From Acidobacteriota bacterium (GTDB lineage: Bacteria; Acidobacteriota; Blastocatellia; Pyrinomonadales; Pyrinomonadaceae): a stretch of DNA of 64,000 bases. The stretch spans positions 3,162,001 to 3,226,000 of the forward strand of contig CP065000.1 of the NCBI GenBank assembly GCA_016700075.1. Direction: 5' to 3'. A program made the position numbers and the translations under genes. The notes under the pieces are model-generated. The model was not told where the DNA came from. It made no database searches and was given only the letters and a program-made list of their open reading frames with translations. Below, one piece after another: positions 51,584 through 59,371 of this stretch. The stretch's first letter is position 1; every line of letters starts with the position of its first letter.

Positions 51584-54500
51584 CTAATCGCCTGCCTTTG
51601 TCACTCTGCCGATCGGATCGACATCAACTTTCCGAATTATCCGCTTTAAGTTCGCGCCCTGCAGCTGTTTCACTACACCGGTCACATATTCGGCTCGTGA
51701 GTCCGTTATCGGGCGTGCAATTATGACGACCGTTCCGCCGCCCGACATCTTTTGAATCCTATAAAACCGCAATTCGCCATCATCTCCACGAAACTCAACG
51801 GTGTCATTGCTGCATAGCGAGAACATTTTGTTCCAATCGGAGCCGAGATCGTGCGGCTTCCAACTGCGTTGAGCCGCGTGAAATCGCGGGACCAGCACGG
51901 CCTTTCTTTCGCCGCTGTCCGTGTTCTCGAATATATCGACATGGTGATTGCCCGCGACCGGATAGTATTTGTATTCGCTCCCATCCGCATTCTTAATTCC
52001 GACGACAGTCTCCGATGACATTGCGACGAATGTGCGAACGGTCTTGATCTGCGTCTTGCCGTCTTTGTGAAACAGCGGCTCAGCAAAAGCTTTCTTTGTG
52101 TCGCCCTCGAACAGATCCAATCGGTCTTTGACCAATTGTTTCACCACCGGATCGACTATCTTTTCCACCTGAGGGGCCGTGATGCCCTCAAGCGACTTTC
52201 TGACAACGTAAATGCCGGGCTCTGCCGTCGCACCGTAGGCTGTGTCTTCGAGAAGCTGGCCGCGAACACGTCGCGCCGGAGCATGCGAAACGATAATCTT
52301 CTGGGTCGCTTCGTTCACATCGTCCAGAAATCCCGGCCATGGCTCGCTAAAGCCCGAAAGTTTTCGTTTCATCAGCTCGCGGTTGCGTCCCGCCAGATGC
52401 GAGATGTATTGATAAAGCCCTCGGTCGACAAGAGCAACCACGATGGCATCAATTGCGTGATGCCGGTGATCCCATCGGTTCTTTACGTCGATATCGCCAT
52501 CGGAAAGAATGGCATTCACATGCCAAACGTGGCGTAGATTTGCCGTTGCTCCGCCCGCGACTACCTGAACATATTTCGATTCATCGGGACTGTAAGGGTA
52601 AAGCTGGCGAAGGTATCCGCGAACCTCGCGGCAAATGTATCGCGTGTCAGAAAGCAGACGTCCGGCCCAATCATTGTTCTGCTTGTTGTATTTTTCGGGA
52701 TGCTCGATCTCGTCACGCGTCATTTCAAATTTACGGCGTTTTCCGCCCGGCAAGTCCTTTACGCGTTCCATCAATTCGAAGAACTGCTGGCTCTCGCGGT
52801 CGTATATTTCGCCCGGTGCCCGATTCTTTTTAACCTCACGGTTGAACTTCGCATCGCAGATGGTTTTGTTCATATACGAATCGTCGAAACACCGTGAATA
52901 GGGAATGATATGTTCGAGGTCTACAAGGCCGTCATCCAACAGAGTCTCGGGTGGGATCTCTTTGCCGGTATAAGGACAATGTCCGCCGGATTCTTCCCAC
53001 AGCCGAAACTTTAGCTTGTCCGTGCCGGAAATGTTCTCAAGACCGAATTTTTCCTTAAAGAACGCTTCGGCTCTCTCATTCGCCTTTTTGTTCGCGTTCT
53101 GCTGTTTCATGGCAGCCTCTTTTTGAAGCGCGGTAAGCTTGAGGTCACGAGCCATCTCGACGCGGATCTCGTTGGGAAGGCCGTATGTTCGGATAATGGC
53201 GTTAACAACCTTTCGCGTTTCGCAGAGAGCCTTGTAAACGACAGGATTGCGTAGATCCTTCGGCGGCATTTCCAGTTTGAGATATTCTTCACTGCCAAAA
53301 ACCTTGCGATGATCGCCGTAGATAGCGGTCACAGCTTCGTCATATCGTTTGCCGATCATCATAAGCGGCAAAACCTTGCGAATAGCCTTAAGCGAAAGAC
53401 GGCTGTAGCCGTCTTCGAGCTTGTGCCAAACGCTGCGAAGCTTGGCAACGGCTTCGTCATCAAATCCCCAAAATTCTTTCAATCGACCGTCGAGGGCAAT
53501 TTCATTCTCGATCCGGAATAGCTCCTCGACAAGACGGTTTTGCTCTTCCTCATTGAACGAGTCCCAAGGTTTCGAAGTCTTTTTAAGAGCATTGCGAAAA
53601 TAGTAAGCCGTCGTATTGCCTTTTATCTTCTTGTCATTGGCTTGAAGATTGATGCGGACATCGTCGCCGATCTTCAAAAGCTTGCGGAGCTTGTCGTACT
53701 TTATTACTTCGTTCCGTTCGAGCTCGTCGGCAAGCCGCAGCTTCTCTTCGTCAGTCAGCGGACGCCAATTTAGAGATTCGGGGTCCTGAAGTTGAAGATT
53801 GTTAATGTCCTGCCAATAACGAATACGCTGTGCTTCCTGCCGTGCCAGATCACAGCGCTTCTTGTCAGGCTCAAAGGTGCATTTTCCGATCAGACCCCGC
53901 TGCGATTTCGGCGGACGCTGGTAGAAAATGATGTTCTTGATCTTTGCCTTAAGCTGATCATTCAGGATCGCGGGGTAATGAACAGACTGAGCAGACCAAA
54001 TGGATTCAAATTCGTGCTCCGACATTGTGCGGTGAGTGAAATATCCGCGCTTTTTTGGCTGTGCTGCCAAATATGAACCGACTGACGGGTGACCATCGCG
54101 TTCAAGAGCCTCGCGGACTGCCTTAATGCCTCCGAGAACCTTGCCGTCGTCGCCGCTTTCACCCGTTTTTCTGTTGCTAAGAAAACCACGGCGTTTAGAC
54201 AAATGATAAAGTGCCCGTCCTATTTGGAACGGCTCAAGCTTTTCGTTCAAAGCTCGCACTCTTAGCTCATAAGGATCGCCGAGCGTTGTAAAAATATGTT
54301 CCGACTTTGCCGCGTCAATTGTCGGCAACAAACCATTTTCACAAAGAAGCGACCGAAGGTCGTCTCGCCGCATTGCTTTTCGTCGCACAAGCCTTCGTTG
54401 TCCTCGATTCATCCGTCGAGCCCGATTCTTCGGTTCATTTGTTTTTGCTTCAGTTGTTGTAGGAAAGATGCGGACACCGCAGTCGACGATTTCTGCGGTG

Positions 54501-54619
54501 ATCTGACCGTCGTCATTTCGAGTAGGCTTTCCGTGCTCATCGCACTGCATGCGCAGCAACGCCCATCCAACTGAAGTAACGCCGAGATCAAGGCCAAGAA
54601 CCATTTTTGAGGATGTCAT
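51584..54619 (-). CDS. cas9: Cas9 RNA-guided endonuclease, type II-C
   Basis: A 1011-residue compact Cas9. RuvC-I is at the N-terminus (GLDLGVTSVGWALL, Asp11). The Arg-rich bridge helix is RRMNRGQRRLVRRKAMRRDD at about 68-87. The REC lobe is small. RuvC-II has Glu488 in IRVEMARD. The HNH has Cys and DLEHIIPYSR with His570 and NKTICDAKFN downstream. RuvC-III has RHHAIDAIVVAL with His721 and Asp724. A WED/PAM-interacting C-terminal domain follows. All catalytic residues are present. I chose the ATG at 54619 (MTSSK) behind GAGAGAT; the open frame further upstream reads antisense to the tracrRNA. Gene order cas9-cas1-cas2 without csn2 or cas4 makes it II-C. Confidence 0.98.
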   Translation of the reverse strand: MTSSKMVLGLDLGVTSVGWALLRMQCDEHGKPTRNDDGQITAEIVDCGVRIFPTTTEAKTNEPKNRARRMNRGQRRLVRRKAMRRDDLRSLLCENGLLPTIDAAKSEHIFTTLGDPYELRVRALNEKLEPFQIGRALYHLSKRRGFLSNRKTGESGDDGKVLGGIKAVREALERDGHPSVGSYLAAQPKKRGYFTHRTMSEHEFESIWSAQSVHYPAILNDQLKAKIKNIIFYQRPPKSQRGLIGKCTFEPDKKRCDLARQEAQRIRYWQDINNLQLQDPESLNWRPLTDEEKLRLADELERNEVIKYDKLRKLLKIGDDVRINLQANDKKIKGNTTAYYFRNALKKTSKPWDSFNEEEQNRLVEELFRIENEIALDGRLKEFWGFDDEAVAKLRSVWHKLEDGYSRLSLKAIRKVLPLMMIGKRYDEAVTAIYGDHRKVFGSEEYLKLEMPPKDLRNPVVYKALCETRKVVNAIIRTYGLPNEIRVEMARDLKLTALQKEAAMKQQNANKKANERAEAFFKEKFGLENISGTDKLKFRLWEESGGHCPYTGKEIPPETLLDDGLVDLEHIIPYSRCFDDSYMNKTICDAKFNREVKKNRAPGEIYDRESQQFFELMERVKDLPGGKRRKFEMTRDEIEHPEKYNKQNNDWAGRLLSDTRYICREVRGYLRQLYPYSPDESKYVQVVAGGATANLRHVWHVNAILSDGDIDVKNRWDHRHHAIDAIVVALVDRGLYQYISHLAGRNRELMKRKLSGFSEPWPGFLDDVNEATQKIIVSHAPARRVRGQLLEDTAYGATAEPGIYVVRKSLEGITAPQVEKIVDPVVKQLVKDRLDLFEGDTKKAFAEPLFHKDGKTQIKTVRTFVAMSSETVVGIKNADGSEYKYYPVAGNHHVDIFENTDSGERKAVLVPRFHAAQRSWKPHDLGSDWNKMFSLCSNDTVEFRGDDGELRFYRIQKMSGGGTVVIIARPITDSRAEYVTGVVKQLQGANLKRIIRKVDVDPIGRVTKAGD

Positions 54620-54637
54620 GGAAATCTCTCTAAGTGC

Positions 54638-54666
54638 TTGCATTTTGAGTTCTGTTAATATACCAT
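54638..54666 (+). promoter_or_regulatory. Candidate promoter of tracrRNA
   Basis: TTGCAT (54638-54643), a 17-nt spacer, then TACCAT (54661-54666) form a plausible sigma-70 promoter ending about 7 nt before the anti-repeat. It overlaps the cas9 promoter/5' UTR region on the other strand. Confidence 0.5.
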
Positions 54667-54672
54667 ACTGCT

Positions 54673-54782
54673 TGTTTAGTAGATAAGAGAATACGTTACT
54701 TCTCATAACAAGAAGTATTTCGTAGGCTCTGCCGGTAACGGTAACCTTGGCCCGCGTGGAAACACCCGGGCCTTTTATTTTT
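54673..54782 (+). ncRNA. tracrRNA
   Basis: About 110 nt, divergent from cas9. It opens with the anti-repeat (54673-54709), which matches the reverse complement of the CRISPR repeat: 18 of 20 positions in the first block (TTTAG.AGATAAGAGAAT), then CTCATAAC in the last block, the two C-to-T changes giving G-U pairs, with a mismatched bulge between. An AAGAAGTATTTCG linker follows, a short GCCG-GTAA-CGGT hairpin (54731-54742), and a terminator stem GGCCCG/CGGGCC with CGTGGAAACAC loop and a T-rich end (54749-54782). This is the standard layout of a type II tracrRNA. Boundaries are inferred from sequence. Confidence 0.9.
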
Positions 54783-54806
54783 ATATCGAGTTCCGATCCT
54801 GGTCGC

Positions 54807-55163
54807 TCAATTCTCTTGCAGGTCGCGGAGGCAGGGGGTGCACATTTCGGTGTCGGGGATGATCTCCAGGCGTTCGTCGGGAATGTCGTCGCCACAGATG
54901 CGGCAGATGCCGAAGCGGCCTTTATCAACGAGGCGGAGAGCGGACTTTAGGCGTTCGAGGTATTCCTGACGCTGGCGGCGGATGGCGAGCTGCATTTGCT
55001 GCTGTTGCATGGCGTCGAGCCGCGAAAGACGGCCGATGGCGTTGTCGGGTTTTACGGGAGCGGAGATGCCGTCGGTGTCGTCAAGCTGGCCGCGGACCTT
55101 TTCGATGAGAGCATCGAGAAAGGCCCGCTGCCGAGTTTCACGTTGTTCGGGCGTTTCTGCCAT
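54807..55163 (-). CDS. DksA/TraR-type zinc-finger protein
   Basis: A 118-residue protein with an N-terminal coiled-coil region (ETRQRAFLDALIEKVRGQ, MQLAIRRQRQEYLERLKSAL) and a C-terminal four-Cys zinc finger (FGICRICGDDIPDERLEIIPD, then CTPC). The order matches the DksA/TraR family that binds the RNA polymerase secondary channel. It lacks the Asp-Ala tip residues that can be aligned with certainty by eye. It lies 2 nt before nhaA on the same strand. A regulatory role is likely; the exact one is unknown. Confidence 0.85.
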   Translation of the reverse strand: MAETPEQRETRQRAFLDALIEKVRGQLDDTDGISAPVKPDNAIGRLSRLDAMQQQQMQLAIRRQRQEYLERLKSALRLVDKGRFGICRICGDDIPDERLEIIPDTEMCTPCLRDLQEN

Positions 55164-55165
55164 CG

Positions 55166-56515
55166 CTAACTCTCGCCGTCGCCGTTGCCGTTGCCATTCG
55201 CGGGGAGCGGGCTGCCCATACGAAGGATCAGATAGCCCAATACACCGCCGATGCCGGACGCGATAAAGATGCCGAGTTTCGCCTGCAGAATGTGATCAGG
55301 ATTCGTAAACGCGAGTTCCGTGATGAATATCGACATCGTAAATCCGATCGATGCCAGCAGCGATACGGCGTAGATCTTTCTCCACGTCACGCCCTCAGGA
55401 AGTTCGGCGATCTTCAGCCAGACCGCGAGTTTACTGAATATCGCGATCCCGATGGTCTTACCGAATGTCAGGCCGAACCATACGCCCAAAGTCACGGGAC
55501 TCGCGATCTGCTGAAAGAGGTCTGCGGTCATCGTTATGCCGGCGTTCGCAAACGCGAAGATCGGAAGTACGACGAAAGCGACCAGCGGGTGCATCCCGTG
55601 TTCGAGCCGCTGCAGCGGCGTATCGACGGCGTTCGTGTATTTGCGGATGCTGTCGATGGCATGAAGCTGGTCGGGGCTGATGAGGTCCTTCGGCCCTTCT
55701 TCCGCGTGTTCAAAATGATCTGCCTCCTTGCGGAGATTTGTCAGAAAGCTCCTTGCGTCGATCCTTACCGTCGCCGGAATGGTCAACGCAGCCAGCACGC
55801 CTGCGATCGTCGCGTGAACGCCCGACAACAGAAACGCCAGCCACAAACCGCCTATACCGACGATGCCGTAGAAAACAGGCGAACGCACGCCGAGCAGATT
55901 CGCTCCTATCAGCACCGCCATGAATACGCTGCCTAGCCCAAGGCTGAACAGCGAGATGTCCGACGTGTAAAAGAACGCGATCACGAGAACCGCTCCGATA
56001 TCGTCGCCGATGGCAAGTGCGGTCAGGAACACCTTCAAGGCAAGCGGGACACGTTTGCCGAGGAGATAAAGAATTCCGAGCGCGAAAGCGATGTCCGTCG
56101 CCATCGGGATGCCCCAGCCCGAAACGCTGTCTGTGCCTGCATTAAATCCAAAATAGATCAGCGCCGGCACGATCATGCCGCCTGCGGCTGCTGCAAGAGG
56201 TAAAGCCGCCTTCTTCGCGTTGGAAAGCTCGCCGCCGATGATCTCGCGTTTTAGTTCGAGGCCGACAACGAAGAAAAAGACCGACATGAGCCCGTCGTTG
56301 ATCCAGTGATGGAGCGACTTGGAGATCTGAAAGTCAGGCGGGAAGCCAATCGTGAATTTGTATTTCCACAGCTCATGATAGAACTCGTGTAACGGCGTAT
56401 TTGCGACGATCATCGCAAGCACGGCGGCAGAAAACAGTACGATGCCGCCCGCCGTTTCATTGGCGATGAACTTGTTCACAGGGCGCAGTATGACGTCGAT
56501 CCTATTTTGTCTCAT
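55166..56515 (-). CDS. nhaA: Na+/H+ antiporter NhaA
   Basis: A 449-residue antiporter with 11-12 transmembrane segments. It has ANETAGGIVLFSAAVLAMIVANT, GLMSVFFFVVGLELKREI, the PMATDIAFALGILYLLG block, the essential double Asp in AIGDDIGAVLVIAFFYTSD, and LTFGKTIGIAIFSKLAVWL. It exports Na+ in exchange for protons and fits growth at elevated salt or pH. The extra C-terminal hydrophilic tail (GNGNGDGES) is short. The gene stands just downstream of a prolyl oligopeptidase gene (about 30 nt gap). Confidence 0.96.
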   Translation of the reverse strand: MRQNRIDVILRPVNKFIANETAGGIVLFSAAVLAMIVANTPLHEFYHELWKYKFTIGFPPDFQISKSLHHWINDGLMSVFFFVVGLELKREIIGGELSNAKKAALPLAAAAGGMIVPALIYFGFNAGTDSVSGWGIPMATDIAFALGILYLLGKRVPLALKVFLTALAIGDDIGAVLVIAFFYTSDISLFSLGLGSVFMAVLIGANLLGVRSPVFYGIVGIGGLWLAFLLSGVHATIAGVLAALTIPATVRIDARSFLTNLRKEADHFEHAEEGPKDLISPDQLHAIDSIRKYTNAVDTPLQRLEHGMHPLVAFVVLPIFAFANAGITMTADLFQQIASPVTLGVWFGLTFGKTIGIAIFSKLAVWLKIAELPEGVTWRKIYAVSLLASIGFTMSIFITELAFTNPDHILQAKLGIFIASGIGGVLGYLILRMGSPLPANGNGNGDGES

Positions 56516-56548
56516 AATTGTTCGTGTCGCACGTGAAAGCCCGCTTGG

Positions 56549-58675
56549 CTATTTCATTTTCAGGTTCTTGAACAGGAATCCGAAGATGTCGGTCTGTTCT
56601 TCGATCTGCTTTGAAACCGGTTTGCCGGCACCGTGTCCGGCCTTTGTTTCAATGCGGATAAGTATCGGAGCGTCGCCGGCCTGAGCGTATTGCATCGCAG
56701 CCGCATACTTAAAGCTGTGGGCAGGGAAGACGCGGTCGTCGGTATCGGCCGTGGTCACAAGCGTTGCCGGATATTTTGTGCCCGGTTTCGCATTGTGCAG
56801 CGGCGAATAGGCGTAGAGAACTTTGAACTCGTCCGGCTTTTTCGGGTCTCCGTAATCAGATTTCCAGAACGCACCGACGGTGAATTCGGTAAATCTGACC
56901 ATGTCCATCACTCCGACCGCCGGCAATGCCGCACCGAAAAGGTCGGGCCGCTGATTCAGCACCGCTCCGACGAGCAGCCCGCCGTTCGAACCGCCCTGAA
57001 TGGCGAGTTTCGGCGTGCTCGTGTACTTTTTGTCGATCAGAAACTCCGCCGCCGCGATGAAGTCGTCAAAGGTGTTCTGCTTTTTCAAGACCGCACCGTT
57101 TGCCCACCATTCTTTACCGTATTCGGCACCGCCGCGGATGTTTGCGAGGGCAAAGATCCCGCCCATTTCCATCCAGACGGCTCGAGAGACCGAGAAGCCG
57201 GGTGTCTGCGAAATGTTGAATCCGCCGTAGCCGTAAAGGATCGTCGGGTTGCTGCCGTCGAGCTTAAGACCCTTCTTGTGGGCAATGAACATCGGGACAC
57301 GCGTGCCGTCCTTGCTGTTGAAAAAGACCTGTTTCACCTCGTATTTCGAGCCGTCAAATTTCACCGGCGATGTGCGAAAGACAGTGCTCTTGCCGGCCTT
57401 CATATCGTAGTGATAGATGGTTGCCGGTGCATTGAAGCTGGAAAAGCTGTAGAAGGTTTCGGTCGCATCCTGCTTGCCGCCAAAGCCGCCTGCCGAACCG
57501 ATGCCCGGCAGTTCTACGTCGCGAACATGCTTACCGCTTTTGTCGTAGATCTTGATGTTCGTGTAAGCGTCCTTCAGGTAGTTCGCCACGAATTGGTTGT
57601 TGATCATCTGCACGCTGTTCAGCGTGTATGTCGATTGTGGTATTACATCTTTCCAAATGCGATCTCGGGCCAGGACGTTAACGCTAACGAACTTCCCGCG
57701 TTCCGCATCCTTATCTGTGCGAAAGTAAAATACGGGACCATCATTGCCGACAAAGCCCCAGCTGTTCGTACGCTCGCTGATCAGGGGAACGACCGGCGAA
57801 TCGGGACGCGTAAGGTCCTTGAAATGAACCTCGTTCATCCGCTGGGTGCCTTTCGAGGTGGAGATCACATAGTACTTACCGTCCTCCGTAACGGTACCGC
57901 CGGACGTCAGTTCGCCGTCGTCATTACGCTCGTAAATGACCTTATCTTCAGAGATGGGCGTGCCGAGTTTGTGGAAATATATCTTTGGGAAGCGATTAGC
58001 GGCACGAAGTTCCGCTCCGGACTCCGGTGCCGGATAGCGTTGGTAATAGAAACCGGAGTTATCCTTTGCCCAAGAAACACCGCCCTGCCGGTTTGGCGGA
58101 AGGGTATCTGAAAGGTACTCGCCGGTGTCGGTATTCATTATCCGCCACTCCGTCCGGTCAGATCCCGAACGCGAGATGCCGTATGCCCACAGTTTGCCGT
58201 CGTCCGTAAACGACGAACCACTCAAAGCGGCTGTGCCGTCGGTCGAGAGCTTGTTCGGGTCAAAAAAGATCTTACCCTCATCCTTGATCGAAGAGGCACG
58301 ATATAGAACGCTCTGGTTCTGTAAACCGTCGTTACGCGAGTAAAGGTAAAAACCTTCGGCGATCTTTGTCGGGGCAGAGATGCGCTCGTAATTCCATATC
58401 TCTGTCAGACGCTCGCGGATCTTTGCCCGCTGCGGGATCGCGGCTAAATACGAGTCTGTCAGCTTATTCTGCGCTTCGATCCACTGCTGGGTTTCGGCAG
58501 ATGCTGTGTCTTCCAGCCAGCGGTAAGGGTCAGCGACCTTCGTTCCGTGAAAGTCATCGACCTGATCGACGCGTTTCGCGTCAGGATATTTCAGTTTCTG
58601 CTGTGCAGGGACCGCCGAAAATGAAAAAGCCGTAAGTACAAGAAGAGCTGCAAACTTGCGAATGGTCTGGTTCAT
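56549..58675 (-). CDS. Secreted prolyl oligopeptidase, S9A
   Basis: A 708-residue serine peptidase cleaving after proline in short peptides. The start at 58675 gives a signal peptide (MNQTIRKFAALLVLTAFSFS); a longer in-frame start adds 25 hydrophilic residues. An N-terminal segment (DPYRWLEDTASAETQQWIEAQN) and seven-bladed beta-propeller are followed by the alpha/beta-hydrolase domain with GGSNGGLLVGA (nucleophile Ser), Asp in DTDDRVFPAHSFKYAAAM and His in AGHGAGKP. The catalytic triad is complete. The signal peptide indicates the periplasm or outside. It is transcribed away from the GIIVSD gene. Confidence 0.93.
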   Translation of the reverse strand: MNQTIRKFAALLVLTAFSFSAVPAQQKLKYPDAKRVDQVDDFHGTKVADPYRWLEDTASAETQQWIEAQNKLTDSYLAAIPQRAKIRERLTEIWNYERISAPTKIAEGFYLYSRNDGLQNQSVLYRASSIKDEGKIFFDPNKLSTDGTAALSGSSFTDDGKLWAYGISRSGSDRTEWRIMNTDTGEYLSDTLPPNRQGGVSWAKDNSGFYYQRYPAPESGAELRAANRFPKIYFHKLGTPISEDKVIYERNDDGELTSGGTVTEDGKYYVISTSKGTQRMNEVHFKDLTRPDSPVVPLISERTNSWGFVGNDGPVFYFRTDKDAERGKFVSVNVLARDRIWKDVIPQSTYTLNSVQMINNQFVANYLKDAYTNIKIYDKSGKHVRDVELPGIGSAGGFGGKQDATETFYSFSSFNAPATIYHYDMKAGKSTVFRTSPVKFDGSKYEVKQVFFNSKDGTRVPMFIAHKKGLKLDGSNPTILYGYGGFNISQTPGFSVSRAVWMEMGGIFALANIRGGAEYGKEWWANGAVLKKQNTFDDFIAAAEFLIDKKYTSTPKLAIQGGSNGGLLVGAVLNQRPDLFGAALPAVGVMDMVRFTEFTVGAFWKSDYGDPKKPDEFKVLYAYSPLHNAKPGTKYPATLVTTADTDDRVFPAHSFKYAAAMQYAQAGDAPILIRIETKAGHGAGKPVSKQIEEQTDIFGFLFKNLKMK

Positions 58676-58825
58676 AGATACCTCGAAAAAACTGTAAACA
58701 ACAGTATAATCGCCGCATTTCCGCCTGCCAACTGTGTACGAAGTATCCATTTACTGCGTGCATACTTTGTATCCAAATCACGAAAGCATTGAAAATAAAC
58801 AGGTTACTGAATATGGTGCGACGAA

Positions 58826-58844
58826 GTGTATAAGCTGTATACAC
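58826..58844. promoter_or_regulatory. Operator-like inverted repeat
   Basis: GTGTATA-AGCTG-TATACAC: perfect 7-bp arms with a 5-nt spacer. This form is typical of a dimeric repressor or activator site. Confidence 0.45.
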
Positions 58845-58862
58845 TTTTGCGCACGGCCGAAA

Positions 58863-58908
58863 TTGTTTTCAATCTCGATTTTGGCGTTCGGTAAACTGTT
58901 GAAAACAA
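58863..58908. promoter_or_regulatory. Widely spaced inverted repeat
   Basis: TTGTTTTCAA (58863-58872) and TTGAAAACAA (58899-58908) are perfect 10-bp complements 26 nt apart. It lies upstream of the sigma-54-like element, where an enhancer-binding protein would be expected. Confidence 0.45.
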
Positions 58909-58944
58909 ATAGGTTGTAATTTTTCTTTTCGTTGTGGGACGCCG

Positions 58945-58960
58945 TGGCACGCTCCTTGAC
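58945..58960 (+). promoter_or_regulatory. Sigma-54-like promoter overlapping a TTGACA box
   Basis: TGGCACG-CTCC-TTGAC matches the sigma-54 consensus at every position except the -12 C. The same TTGACA could be a sigma-70 -35 element; no convincing -10 follows at 17 nt. It precedes the GIIVSD gene start by about 72 nt. Confidence 0.6.
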
Positions 58961-59031
58961 ATATAGAAGGGCGAAACGAAGCAATAAGGCTTCAGATCTA
59001 CTAAAAATAACCTTTTGGAGAGGAGAATAAA

Positions 59032-59307
59032 ATGAAAAAGACAATCACCACGATCACCTTGGCACTCGTTATGGGCTTCACGGCTACCTTCGCAAACGCA
59101 GGTATCATCGTCAGCGACGGCATCATCGTCAGCGACGCTAAGAAAGGCTGCCAGTCGAAAGAGAACGGTGGCATCATCGTTTCGGATTTCCTTCGCTCGG
59201 TCATCCGCTACATCGAAGGGATCATCGTCAGTGACGGCATCATCGTCAGCGATTCGAAAGGCTGCACGGACAACAACAGCCGTGAAGGCATCATCGTCAG
59301 CGACTAG
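59032..59307 (+). CDS. Small secreted GIIVSD-repeat protein
   Basis: A 91-residue protein with a strong GGAGAGGAG ribosome site. Residues 1-23 are a signal peptide ending ANA. The mature part is built from six exact GIIVSD hexapeptides at residues 24-29, 30-35, 47-52, 63-68, 69-74 and 86-91. The layout is a double repeat, then KKGC/SKGC with one Cys (Cys40 and Cys78) and a polar linker, then a single repeat; this is done twice, joined by a hydrophobic FLRSVIRYIE. Hexapeptide beta repeats could give a beta-solenoid or amyloid-like fibre. No family known to me matches. A terminator follows directly. Confidence 0.85.
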   Translation: MKKTITTITLALVMGFTATFANAGIIVSDGIIVSDAKKGCQSKENGGIIVSDFLRSVIRYIEGIIVSDGIIVSDSKGCTDNNSREGIIVSD

Positions 59308-59334
59308 TATCTGACCTCCCACCGGGAGGAATGT

Positions 59335-59371
59335 GGGCCTCGTCGGGGAACCGGCGGGGCTCCTTTTTTTT
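59335..59371 (+). terminator. Intrinsic terminator of the GIIVSD gene
   Basis: A 12-bp stem (59335-59346 with 59351-59362, three G-U pairs) with a GGAA loop is followed by C and eight T residues. It overlaps the 3' end of the convergent desulfurase gene by 2 nt. Confidence 0.88.

Larger units (their letters stand above)
58676..59031. other. 356-bp divergent regulatory region
   Basis: No gene is visible. The stretch is AT-rich and holds two inverted repeats (58826-58844 and 58863-58908) and a sigma-54-like promoter (58945-58960), plus a TATAAT-like box (TATAAT within AGTATAATCG near 58706) that could serve the minus-strand peptidase gene. It is a good candidate for regulatory control of both flanking genes. 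Confidence 0.55.

Noticed and set aside
54620..54928. Possible 100-codon N-terminal extension of cas9
   Set aside because: The extension is antisense to the tracrRNA, and its FSYLLN segment is the anti-repeat. The MTSSK start puts RuvC-I Asp at residue 11, as is normal.
56633..58111. 492-codon plus-strand frame opposite the prolyl oligopeptidase gene
   Set aside because: Long only because of codon bias of the real gene; composition is His/Arg-rich without any domain, and the opposite strand has the catalytic triad.
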